A DNA stretch of 14,280 nt from DATAMF01 sp964472565 (lineage in GTDB: Bacteria; Chloroflexota; Anaerolineae; Aggregatilineales; Aggregatilineaceae). Below, in pieces: positions 1 through 6,142 of this stretch (positions are counted from its first letter, which is position 1; each line of letters opens with the position of its first letter). The translations under genes were made by a program, and so were the position numbers. The DNA is taken from NCBI GenBank assembly GCA_964472565.1, contig CAYYNB010000158.1:1-14280 (forward strand). Direction: 5' to 3'. Under the pieces are notes generated by a model. The model was not told the DNA's origin. It searched no databases and saw nothing but the letters and a program-made list of their open reading frames with translations.

Positions 1-6
1 CCCTCA

Positions 7-30
7 GGGAAGGGGTAAGGGGGGATGGGG
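7..30 (+). other. G-rich tract with G-quadruplex pattern
   Basis: Four guanine runs (3, 4, 6 and 4 G at 7-9, 12-15, 19-24 and 27-30) are separated by loops of 2, 3 and 2 bases, which fits the usual intramolecular G-quadruplex pattern. The tract lies 22 bp beyond the stop codon of the S1-repeat gene. It is therefore C-rich in that gene's transcript, and a quadruplex would form on the other DNA strand. C-rich intergenic strings of this kind are often dispersed repeats in such genomes, so it may be a repeat copy. No conventional hairpin terminator is visible in 1-52. Confidence 0.45.
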
Positions 31-52
31 TAAAGAAAATCTTGGCGCAGCC

Positions 53-1399
53 TTATCCTTCTTCGTCCTCGCCCGTATCGGTTTCTTCGCTCACATCCTG
101 TGCGCGCGCCGCTTCTTCGTAGTTCTCTTCGGGTGGATACTCGTCGGTTACTTCGTCTGTCGGGTAGACCTCGCCGGGTTCGCCTGTTTCTACGCCTGTT
201 TCTACGCCTGTTTCTACGCCTGTTTCGAGGGCTGTTTCGACGTCGCCTTCACCCTTGCCCTCTTCCACGCCCCAGCGCTGTGTGAAGCCCACGCGCCGCT
301 GATCGGGTTCCAGGCGGCTGATGCGAAGCTGCAAGCGGTCGCCCTTCTTGACATAGCTGTAGGGTTCCTTCAGCGAGCCGTCGCCCATCTCGCTCAGATG
401 CAGCAGCCCTTCCAGGCCATCATCCAGCGCGATGAATGCCCCGAAGTCCACCACATTCGTAACCGTCCCCTCGACCAGCATTCCCTCGTGATAGCGTTCC
501 AGCGCGTCATCCCAGGGATCGTTGAGCAGGCGCTTACGGCTCAGTGCGATCCGGTTCGTGTTGCGGTCCAGGCTCAGGACATAAACATCCAGTTCCTGCC
601 CGACCTTCAGCACATCACGCGGGTGATCGACGCGATGCCACGCCAGTTCGGAGACGTGGATCAGGCCGTCCGCGCCGCCCAGGTTGACGAATGCGCCAAA
701 GTCGCGCAGGCCCGTGACGGTGCCGCTGACGACATCGCCTTCTTTGAGTTCAGAGAGCAGACGGGCTTTTTGCTGGGCGCGCCATTCGCGCTGCGCTTCC
801 CGCTCGGAGAAGATCAGGCGGCGGCGGTCTTGATCGACCTCGATCACCTTCACGCCGAGTTTGGTGCCCATCAGCACATTGAGCGATTCACGGCGTTCGT
901 TGCCCTGCAAGCCCGCGCTGACCGTGACCATATGCGAGGAAGGAATGAAGCCTTCCAGCATCTTCCAGCGGACCAAAACACCGCCCCGGTTATGGCCGGT
1001 CACTGTGACCTCTACGACCTCATCCTTTTCCATCAACTGGCGTGCCTGGTCCCAATCGTACTGTTGGAGACCCATATTGATCGACACGATCAGATTGTTA
1101 TCGCTGTCGCGTGGGTTGAGAACGTAGACCGGCACTTCCTGGCCGACCTTAAGGGATTTGCGGAAGTCACCATCGAGACGCTCCAGGTCCTGGGCTGTCA
1201 CAATGCCGTCCTGCTTAGCTCCCATGTCCACGATGATCTCGTTAGACTCAATTTGCAGGATTATGGCATTCCGAATTTCGCCCTTGCGCGGCGGCGTATA
1301 GTCAAACGACGCCTCCAGCATCTCCATGAAGCTTTCGCCCTCGCCCGATTCATCGGATGCCCCAGACGGCTGCTGATTCTTGTTTTCGTCGAAGTCCAT
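53..1399 (-). CDS. S1 RNA-binding domain protein, four S1 repeats (ribosomal protein S1-like)
   Basis: This 448-residue protein is built of four consecutive S1 (OB-fold) domains, at about residues 38-109, 126-199, 219-288 and 306-374. Domain 3 is the most canonical (GTVTGLRDFGAFVNL, then GLIHVSEL), and domain 4 repeats the pattern (VDFGAFIAL, GLLHLSEM). Proteins of this type bind single-stranded mRNA and help initiation or translation on the 30S subunit; whether this is the ribosomal S1 or a stand-alone regulator cannot be told from sequence. Four domains is fewer than the six of proteobacterial S1 but usual for shorter S1-like proteins. The first 37 residues are acidic and low in complexity. 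The last 70 are a very acidic, probably disordered tail that starts with repeated VETG units. The ATG is preceded by AGGTGG about 10 nt upstream, which supports the start. It is a single gene, divergent from the sigma factor operon. Confidence 0.93.
   Translation of the reverse strand: MDFDENKNQQPSGASDESGEGESFMEMLEASFDYTPPRKGEIRNAIILQIESNEIIVDMGAKQDGIVTAQDLERLDGDFRKSLKVGQEVPVYVLNPRDSDNNLIVSINMGLQQYDWDQARQLMEKDEVVEVTVTGHNRGGVLVRWKMLEGFIPSSHMVTVSAGLQGNERRESLNVLMGTKLGVKVIEVDQDRRRLIFSEREAQREWRAQQKARLLSELKEGDVVSGTVTGLRDFGAFVNLGGADGLIHVSELAWHRVDHPRDVLKVGQELDVYVLSLDRNTNRIALSRKRLLNDPWDDALERYHEGMLVEGTVTNVVDFGAFIALDDGLEGLLHLSEMGDGSLKEPYSYVKKGDRLQLRISRLEPDQRRVGFTQRWGVEEGKGEGDVETALETGVETGVETGVETGEPGEVYPTDEVTDEYPPEENYEEAARAQDVSEETDTGEDEEG
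181..240. repeat. 12-bp tandem repeat inside the S1-like gene
   Basis: The unit cgcctgtttcta occurs three times without change (181-192, 193-204, 205-216), then once with one base change (217-228) and once more degenerate (229-240). The period is 12 bp, so copy-number change keeps the frame and only adds or removes a four-residue VETG-type unit in the acidic C-terminal tail (around residues 387-406). Confidence 0.9.
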
Positions 1400-1520
1400 G
1401 CTCTATCTACCACCTTGTGTTTGGGAGTCGGCTAAAATCGCGGCGGGCGTCCGTCACGTTGCCTCACTATAAATACTTAGAATTTAAAGATAAATTATAG
1501 GACTATTTGCCGCTTGGTTC

Positions 1521-1541
1521 TCGCCCGACTGCGCAGACCAT
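1521..1541 (+). repeat. Imperfect 21-bp direct repeat, copy 1
   Basis: This segment matches 1639-1659 at 16 of 21 positions, and all five differences are transitions (C/T or A/G). The shared core is GCCC-RA-YTGCGC-RGAC-YAT. The copies lie 118 bp apart in the same orientation upstream of the sigma gene. They could be binding sites for one regulator, two promoters of one class, or a decayed duplication. Confidence 0.5.
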
Positions 1542-1630
1542 GAATAAGTATAGCTTGGCGCGCCATGTGGCACAAGTGTAATACTTTGGATTTGGACAAA
1601 ATTGTCGTTTAAGCAGATTTTCTCCATTTT

Positions 1631-1660
1631 GGAACCTTTTGCCCAATTGCGCGGACTATT
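1631..1660 (+). promoter_or_regulatory. Candidate ECF-type promoter of the sigma operon
   Basis: GGAACC followed by a T run (1631-1640) resembles the GGAAC -35 element that many ECF sigma factors recognise, including at their own promoters. About 16 bp downstream is GGACTATT (1653-1660), in the place of a -10 element. Transcription would start close to 1664, giving a very short leader that contains the AAAGGAG ribosome-binding site. The -10 is not the common CGTC or CGTA form, so autoregulation is inferred, not shown. Confidence 0.35.
1639..1659 (+). repeat. Imperfect 21-bp direct repeat, copy 2
   Basis: This is the second copy of the sequence at 1521-1541, differing only by five transitions. 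It overlaps the spacer and -10 part of the candidate ECF promoter, so a protein bound here would directly affect sigma-operon transcription. Confidence 0.5.
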
Positions 1661-1666
1661 AGGGTG

Positions 1667-1673
1667 AAAGGAG
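1667..1673 (+). promoter_or_regulatory. Ribosome-binding site deciding the sigma factor start
   Basis: AAAGGAG lies 5 nt before the GTG at 1679. The longer reading from the GTG at 1664 would place this strong Shine-Dalgarno sequence inside its own coding region and has none upstream, so 1679 is the better start. Confidence 0.75.
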
Positions 1674-1678
1674 CAGCG

Positions 1679-2236
1679 GTGACGGACTGGATCATAAGCA
1701 CTGAACCCGATCTGACTTTAGTAGCCAGGCTCGCGGCGGGCGACACCCAGGCGTTGGACGTTCTGTATGCCCGGCATGGGTTGGCGCTGCTGGGGTATCT
1801 GGTGGGGCAGGTAGGCGATCAAGCGCTGGCGGAAGAAATCCTGCAAGACGTGATGCTGGCTGTCTGGCACGGGGCGGGCAGTTTTCGCGGCGAAAGCAGC
1901 GTGCGCACCTGGATGCTGGCGATTGCGCGCCGGAGAGCGATCACCGAACGGCAGCGGCGTGCAGTGGACTCGGTCGCGCTGGATGACGATCTGGCGGCGA
2001 ACGACACCGGGCCATTGGACGTGCTGATTCAGCGGGCCGAACGCGACGATCTGCGGGCGGCGCTGCGGCGGCTGCCGGACGATCAGCGGGAAACGCTGGA
2101 ACTGGTGTTTTATCATAACCTGTCGGGGCCGGAAGTGGCCGAGGTGATGGGGATCAGTCCGGGCACGGTGAAAAGCCGTTTGCACCGCGCGAAGTTGTTG
2201 TTGAAGGGACTATTGGGAGTACGCACTGATGCATGA
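1679..2236 (+). CDS. ECF-family RNA polymerase sigma factor
   Basis: This 185-residue sigma-70 family protein has only regions 2 and 4, the ECF (group 4) layout. Region 2 covers about residues 26-94 and includes the polymerase-binding and -10-recognition helices (AEEILQDVMLAVW, then TWMLAIARRRAI). An acidic linker follows, then region 4 at about 124-176 with the helix-turn-helix LSGPEVAEVMGISPGTVKSRLHRAK that reads the -35 element. It directs core polymerase to a stress or envelope regulon. The GTG start at 1679 follows AAAGGAG; a GTG at 1664 would add five residues. The stop codon overlaps the start of the anti-sigma gene by 8 nt, a sign of translational coupling and of the usual sigma/anti-sigma pairing. 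The ECF subgroup cannot be assigned by eye. Confidence 0.94.
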   Translation: MTDWIISTEPDLTLVARLAAGDTQALDVLYARHGLALLGYLVGQVGDQALAEEILQDVMLAVWHGAGSFRGESSVRTWMLAIARRRAITERQRRAVDSVALDDDLAANDTGPLDVLIQRAERDDLRAALRRLPDDQRETLELVFYHNLSGPEVAEVMGISPGTVKSRLHRAKLLLKGLLGVRTDA

Positions 2237-4349
2237 GTATTGGGAAGATCGACTGCCGTATTATGTCGCGGGGACACTGGATCCCGCCGAGCGGTCTGCG
2301 CTGGAACGGCATCTGCGCGAGTGTCCGGTGTGTCAGGATCTGCTGCATGAATGGCAGCTTATTGCACACGCGGTACGCGCTGATGCTTCCAGCCGGGTAG
2401 GTGTATTACCTCTCCTCAAGCGCGTACACCCGTCGAAAAATGGCTGGCATAAGACCGAAAATCTGTCGATGGAGGACAACATCGTGAGTACACTTGAATT
2501 GACACGCCGGCTGGAGTTACGCCGGAATAACTCGTCGCGAACGTTATCATTTTTCACTGTTGCGGCGGCGGCGATTATCGTGCTCGTGTTTGCGGCGCTG
2601 ATCATTACCTCTGGCGGACAGCCGAAGACCGGCGGGCAAGGCGATTCGGACTCGGCAGGACTGGCGGCGCAGACCACAGCGACGCTGCCGCCCACGAACA
2701 CACCTTTTCCGTCGCCCGGTCTGCCGACAATGCTGCCTTCCGGCGCGCCGGGCAGTGTGATAACGGCTACACCTTTCGCGGTCACAACCGAATCGCAGCG
2801 CTATATTGAGCATACCATTGTGGAGGGTGAAGACTGCCTCTCGATTGCCTTCATGTATGGCAATACGGATCCCTCAGTCGTTGAGTTGATGGAAACATTC
2901 AACGCGGTAGATTGTGACGCGCTGCCTGTTGGTACAAAAATCTGGGTTCCGGTGGCGTTTTCATCCGAACCAGGCTTGATCACTATCACACCGACGGCGC
3001 TGCCTGTTCTGCCGCTCGATGTCAATGAGGGATTTTTAGACTATATGGTGCAGCCCGGCGATACCTGCCTGAATGCGCTGGCTGCTTATACTCAAAGCCA
3101 GTCCACCACCTTTGTGGATTGGAGCTTGATCAGCGTTATCGAGCAGGTGAATCAGGTGAGCTGCCTGTATCCTCTGACGCCGGGATCGGTGATCCTGATT
3201 CCGATGGGAGCCTCTGCCGCTGGCGGGTACATGGTAGCGACGGCCACACCTTTCCCGTTACCGGCCAGCACGCCGGGGGAGCCAACGTCTACCACGATGG
3301 AAGCTCAACCCGTTACCGCCAATACAATGCCGCCGATGCCTGTAGGCGAACCAGTCACCCTGAACATCAGCAAGGATGGCGATACGGTGCGGCTGGAAGG
3401 CATCCGTTATGAGCAGCAGGGCTGGAATAACCAGGGGGCAGCCGCGCTGTCGATGGCGCTCAGCTACTATGGCTGGGATCAAAATCAGGATACCGCCGCG
3501 CACTGGTTGAAGCCGAACATCGAAGATAAAAGCGTGAATCCCTGGCAGATGGCGTACTACGTGAACACCTATACCGGCAATCAGGCACTGTACCGCATGG
3601 GCGGCACAGTGGACTTACTCAAGTCGCTGGTGGAAGCGGGCTTCCCGGTGATCGCCGCAGTCGGGCTGGATGCGGCGGAAGATGAGTGGCTGGGCCATTA
3701 TCAAGTGATAATGGGCCGCGACGATGACAATGTGCTGGTCTATGACAGCTACCTGGGGTCCAACGACGACCAGGGACGGCCTTACGCCGACGCGGATTTC
3801 GACGCAGCGTGGCGGCAGTTTAACCGCACCTTCATCGTGATGTATGAGCCAGAGCGTGAAAAAGACCTGCGCGCCATCCTGGGTGAGTATGTCGATCCCT
3901 GGTATGGATACAACGCCGCATTAGAGCAGTCACGGGACGAAATAGCCCAAAATGAAGAGGATCAATGGGCCTGGTTCAACCAGGGCACGGCGTTAGGTGT
4001 GTTGGGCGATGTTCAAGAAGCCGCCGCCGCGTATGATAAGGCGCTTGAACTGGGCCTGCCGTACCGTTTATTGTGGTACCAGTTTGGCCCGTTCGAAGCG
4101 TACTACCAACTGGGGCGCTACGATGATGTGATCGCGCTGGCCGATTCGGTGCTGGATAACACCATCTATATCGAAGAAATCCACTACTGGAAAGGTATGG
4201 CCCTGGTGCAGCAGGGCAAGTTCGACGAGGCACTGGAATCTTTCCAAACCGCGCTGCAAATGAACGCCAATTACTTCCCGGCGCAGCAAATGCTCCGGCT
4301 GATTGAGACAGGCATGGTACTGCCGGACGGGATCGAGCCGCTGAACTGA
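2229..4349 (+). CDS. Membrane anti-sigma factor: zinc finger, TM helix, two LysM, C39-like pseudo-peptidase and TPR
   Basis: The 706-residue protein starts with a zf-HC2/ZAS anti-sigma zinc-finger domain: H28-x3-C32-x2-C35, preceded by the typical LPYYVAGTLDPAE segment. One membrane helix (about 106-128) follows, so residues 1-105 are cytoplasmic and the rest lies outside. Beyond a Thr/Pro-rich linker are two LysM-type modules (about 192-242 and 272-326), each with a cysteine pair, fitting peptidoglycan or chitin-like glycan binding. A second Pro/Thr linker leads to a C39-peptidase-like domain (about 388-545). Its His490 and Asp506 fit the catalytic pair, but the cysteine position is Gln402 (WNNQGAAALSMALSYYGW), so it should lack protease activity. 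TPR-like helices fill about 590-690. In the usual pairing it would hold the sigma factor at the membrane and release it on an outside signal. The start ATG overlaps the sigma stop. The module calls are strong; the sensing role is inferred. Confidence 0.88.
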   Translation: MHEYWEDRLPYYVAGTLDPAERSALERHLRECPVCQDLLHEWQLIAHAVRADASSRVGVLPLLKRVHPSKNGWHKTENLSMEDNIVSTLELTRRLELRRNNSSRTLSFFTVAAAAIIVLVFAALIITSGGQPKTGGQGDSDSAGLAAQTTATLPPTNTPFPSPGLPTMLPSGAPGSVITATPFAVTTESQRYIEHTIVEGEDCLSIAFMYGNTDPSVVELMETFNAVDCDALPVGTKIWVPVAFSSEPGLITITPTALPVLPLDVNEGFLDYMVQPGDTCLNALAAYTQSQSTTFVDWSLISVIEQVNQVSCLYPLTPGSVILIPMGASAAGGYMVATATPFPLPASTPGEPTSTTMEAQPVTANTMPPMPVGEPVTLNISKDGDTVRLEGIRYEQQGWNNQGAAALSMALSYYGWDQNQDTAAHWLKPNIEDKSVNPWQMAYYVNTYTGNQALYRMGGTVDLLKSLVEAGFPVIAAVGLDAAEDEWLGHYQVIMGRDDDNVLVYDSYLGSNDDQGRPYADADFDAAWRQFNRTFIVMYEPEREKDLRAILGEYVDPWYGYNAALEQSRDEIAQNEEDQWAWFNQGTALGVLGDVQEAAAAYDKALELGLPYRLLWYQFGPFEAYYQLGRYDDVIALADSVLDNTIYIEEIHYWKGMALVQQGKFDEALESFQTALQMNANYFPAQQMLRLIETGMVLPDGIEPLN

Positions 4350-4362
4350 TAGGAAAAGTTAC

Positions 4363-4387
4363 CGGGGCGGCGCAGTTAGTCGCCCCG
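4363..4387. terminator. Hairpin at the convergent ends of anti-sigma and phosphotransferase genes
   Basis: CGGGGCG (4363-4369) pairs with CGCCCCG (4381-4387), with one wobble and one further G-C pair inside, leaving a 7-nt loop. The minus-strand transcript then reads through GTAACTTTTCC, a short U run, so this is a plausible terminator for the phosphotransferase. It may also stop the plus-strand operon, though without a U tract on that side. The phosphotransferase stop codon (4376-4378) lies inside the loop region. Confidence 0.6.
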
Positions 4388-5119
4388 CACTTGCGCCATA
4401 AAAAGCTGATGGGCGGCGCGGATGGCGTCGGCGGTGATGTCTGGCCTGCCGAGTAACGCAAGCGGGGCCGCCCATTCTTCCGGCTCAACGCGTTCGGCGG
4501 CGCGCCAATCCCATTCCCGCAGCGGGGCGAGATCAATCTGAGTCAATGCCTGATACGTTCGGGTAAAGTCGTTCATCGCTTCGACGCCGAAAAACAGCAG
4601 CATCTCCAGGCGGCTGATCGCCACATCCTCCAGCGGATCACCGCAGGCCGCATCCTCCCAATCGATCACCGCCGCGATTTTTCCGTCTTTCCACAGCACA
4701 TTCCCCGGCCACATATCGCCGTGTACTAACGCGCGGCCTGCGTCGGACGGCGGCAAAAACGGGCGGGCGTCGATGGCGTGCATCCGGGCCAGCAGCGCGG
4801 CGAACTGGCGGATATAGCCGGGCAGATCGGCAGGCGCAAAATCCGGTTGGCCCTCGATGAACTCCATCACCAGATACGGCGCGGGAGACAGCCCGTAATC
4901 CAGCGGCGCGGGCACGGGTAATCCTTGAGTGTGCAGCACACCCAGCAGATCGAATTCCTGAACAGCGCGGGGATGCTGGCGCAGCACCAGCTTTTGCGTT
5001 TGCCCATCCGGCAGACCGATTTCCAGGGCGGTCATCTGCGCCGAGAGTCCGCCGGTCAGCGGCCAGGCGCGCCGGAGTTCGGCGTGGGGATGTAAATGGT
5101 GGATGATGGCTTCCCACAT
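4376..5119 (-). CDS. Aminoglycoside/choline kinase-like phosphotransferase (APH family)
   Basis: This 247-residue protein has the APH/protein-kinase-like fold. The catalytic loop is LVHGDMWPGNVLW, with Asp135 as presumed base and Asn140 as metal ligand. The DFG-equivalent is VIDWEDAACGDP, with Asp153 as metal ligand. A hinge-like segment PYLVMEFIEG lies at about 81-90. Such enzymes transfer the ATP gamma-phosphate to a hydroxyl of a small molecule (aminoglycoside, choline, homoserine, sugar amine or fructosamine); the substrate cannot be told here, and a resistance function should not be assumed. I chose the ATG at 5119. The alternative ATG at 5149 would add ten residues, but it lies within the predicted -10 box, and its first codons contain the AAAGGAG that serves the downstream start. 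The gene is divergent from the hydrolase at 5252. Confidence 0.85.
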   Translation of the reverse strand: MWEAIIHHLHPHAELRRAWPLTGGLSAQMTALEIGLPDGQTQKLVLRQHPRAVQEFDLLGVLHTQGLPVPAPLDYGLSPAPYLVMEFIEGQPDFAPADLPGYIRQFAALLARMHAIDARPFLPPSDAGRALVHGDMWPGNVLWKDGKIAAVIDWEDAACGDPLEDVAISRLEMLLFFGVEAMNDFTRTYQALTQIDLAPLREWDWRAAERVEPEEWAAPLALLGRPDITADAIRAAHQLFMAQVRGD

Positions 5120-5147
5120 AAGCTTGTTCGGCTCCTTTCTCGCCTCC

Positions 5148-5176
5148 ATTGTACAGCGCGCTTTTGGGCTTGTGAA
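5148..5176 (-). promoter_or_regulatory. Predicted promoter of the phosphotransferase gene
   Basis: Read on the minus strand, TTCACA (5171-5176) is followed after exactly 17 bp by TACAAT (5148-5153), close to the sigma-70 consensus. Transcription would begin near 5141, downstream of the ATG at 5149, which independently favours the start codon at 5119. The -35 box overlaps the -35 box of the opposite promoter. Confidence 0.6.
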
Positions 5177-5198
5177 TTTAGAACATACGGTCTATAAT
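5170..5198 (+). promoter_or_regulatory. Predicted sigma-70 promoter of the first alpha/beta hydrolase
   Basis: TTGTGA (5170-5175) is followed after 17 bp by a perfect TATAAT (5193-5198). Transcription would start near 5205, about 47 nt before the start codon at 5252. It overlaps the divergent phosphotransferase promoter over 5171-5175, so the two should compete for polymerase or be controlled together. Confidence 0.7.
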
Positions 5199-5251
5199 TC
5201 CGCGCAGGTTCGGCGGCAAAACTTTGGCTACACAACAGAGAGTGTGCAAAA

Positions 5252-6091
5252 ATGTCCATTTATAAATCGGATGCGGCGCGGGAAGCGGTTTTGAAGCACT
5301 ATGATGAGCTGCTGTCCCACTGGACTATCCCCTATACTACCCGCTTGCTCTCAACGCGGCACGGCGCAACCCACGTGATCACATGCGGTGATCCGAGCGC
5401 GCCGCCGCTGGTGGTGCTGCTGGGTGGAAATGAGATCGCCCCCTATTTCGGGCGGGTCATGGCGGACTATGCCCAAAAGTTCCGCGTCTATGTGCCGGAT
5501 ATGATCGGCCAGCCGGGCAAGAGCGCCGAAACGCGCCCCGGTCCAGTGGGGTATGGTGAATGGCTGGCGGATGTTTTAGAAGCGTTGGAGCTTCAAAAAA
5601 CGGTTCTGCTGGGGATGTCGTTCGGCGGGTGGGTGGCGCTCAAGCTGGCAGCGTCGCGGCCCGATCTGCTGCGCGGTCTGGTACTGCTGGCTCCGGCGGG
5701 CATCGCCCCGATGCAGTGGGGCAAGCTGATCCCTGTGATTCTGGGGTCCGCGATCCTGCATAAAAACCACACGGAACATTTGATCAAACGGTTTGCGGTT
5801 CGTCCGCTGGACCCCGATCTTTTGCAGAGCATGGTTTTGATTCAGGAGAGCGTCAAACCCACCCAGCCCGAACAACCGCGTTATGCGGATGACACATTGG
5901 CCGCGCTGCGTATGCCGGTGCTGCTGCTGGCCGGAGAACAGGACCCGATCTTTTCCGCGCGGGTTTTAGTCGAACGGGCGCAGCGTTTGATTCCTAACGT
6001 GACCGCCGAGATTATTTCGAATGCCGGGCATCGTTTGGTGAATGACCAGCCGGATGTGATCCGGGCGCGTGTGGAGCAGTTCGCGGGCTAA
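5252..6091 (+). CDS. Alpha/beta hydrolase, paralog of the gene at 6143
   Basis: This 279-residue protein has the alpha/beta-hydrolase fold with a full apparent triad: Ser123 in the nucleophile elbow GMSFGGW, Asp231 in GEQDP, and His260 in NAGHRL. Hydrolases of this type cleave ester, amide or C-C bonds, or act as haloperoxidases or lactonases; no substrate can be read from the sequence. One departure is that the usual oxyanion-hole HG motif after the third strand reads LLGGNE (Gly58 in place of His), while the paralog downstream keeps LLHGAG. This may alter or weaken catalysis. The two proteins share the N-terminal layout (LLSHWTIPY / LMTHWPVPY, STRHG / PTRHG) and nearly equal length, so they derive from a duplication. 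Only a weak AGAGAG-type ribosome-binding site precedes the ATG. It has its own promoter and is convergent with the paralog. Confidence 0.9.
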   Translation: MSIYKSDAAREAVLKHYDELLSHWTIPYTTRLLSTRHGATHVITCGDPSAPPLVVLLGGNEIAPYFGRVMADYAQKFRVYVPDMIGQPGKSAETRPGPVGYGEWLADVLEALELQKTVLLGMSFGGWVALKLAASRPDLLRGLVLLAPAGIAPMQWGKLIPVILGSAILHKNHTEHLIKRFAVRPLDPDLLQSMVLIQESVKPTQPEQPRYADDTLAALRMPVLLLAGEQDPIFSARVLVERAQRLIPNVTAEIISNAGHRLVNDQPDVIRARVEQFAG

Positions 6092-6109
6092 ACTGGATGT
6101 GGACCAACT

Positions 6110-6133
6110 GGGCGAGCCGGATTAGACTCGCCC
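6110..6133. terminator. Bidirectional hairpin between the convergent hydrolase genes
   Basis: GGGCGAG (6110-6116) and CTCGCCC (6127-6133) form a perfect 7-bp stem with a 10-nt loop in the 51-bp gap between two convergent stop codons. There is no clear U run on either side (the plus strand follows with gcttctata), so termination strength is uncertain. Position and symmetry fit a shared terminator. Confidence 0.55.
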
Positions 6134-6142
6134 GCTTCTATA

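Larger units (their letters stand above)
1400..1678. promoter_or_regulatory. Divergent control region between S1-like gene and sigma operon
   Basis: This gene-free stretch drives transcription both ways. It holds an A+T-rich core (about 1466-1500). On the minus strand that core contains a TATAAT match at 1494-1499 and a TATAGT at 1466-1471 as possible -10 boxes for the S1-like gene, but neither has a convincing -35 box. Toward the sigma gene there is a short inverted repeat GACAA-AA-TTGTC (1595-1606) that could be an operator, and a pair of related 21-bp sequences (1521-1541 and 1639-1659). Promoter assignments here are tentative. Confidence 0.45.

Noticed and set aside
181..240. CRISPR-like array
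   Set aside because: The units are contiguous 12-mers without spacers and lie within a coding region in frame.
398..1435. Long plus-strand open frame (345 codons) opposite the S1-like gene
   Set aside because: It is the antisense shadow of the four-S1-domain gene, has no recognisable domain, and lacks a ribosome-binding site; the minus-strand protein is clearly real.
1664..1678. Longer sigma factor start at GTG 1664
   Set aside because: The AAAGGAG ribosome-binding site lies inside this extension and is ideally placed for the GTG at 1679; nothing comparable precedes 1664.
4376..5119. Calling the APH-fold protein an antibiotic-resistance enzyme
   Set aside because: The fold covers kinases of choline, homoserine, sugars and many other small molecules; the sequence shows no marker for aminoglycoside specificity.
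5120..5149. Ten-residue N-terminal extension of the phosphotransferase from ATG 5149
   Set aside because: The ATG overlaps the predicted -10 box and lies before the expected transcription start; its codons contain the Shine-Dalgarno sequence for the ATG at 5119.
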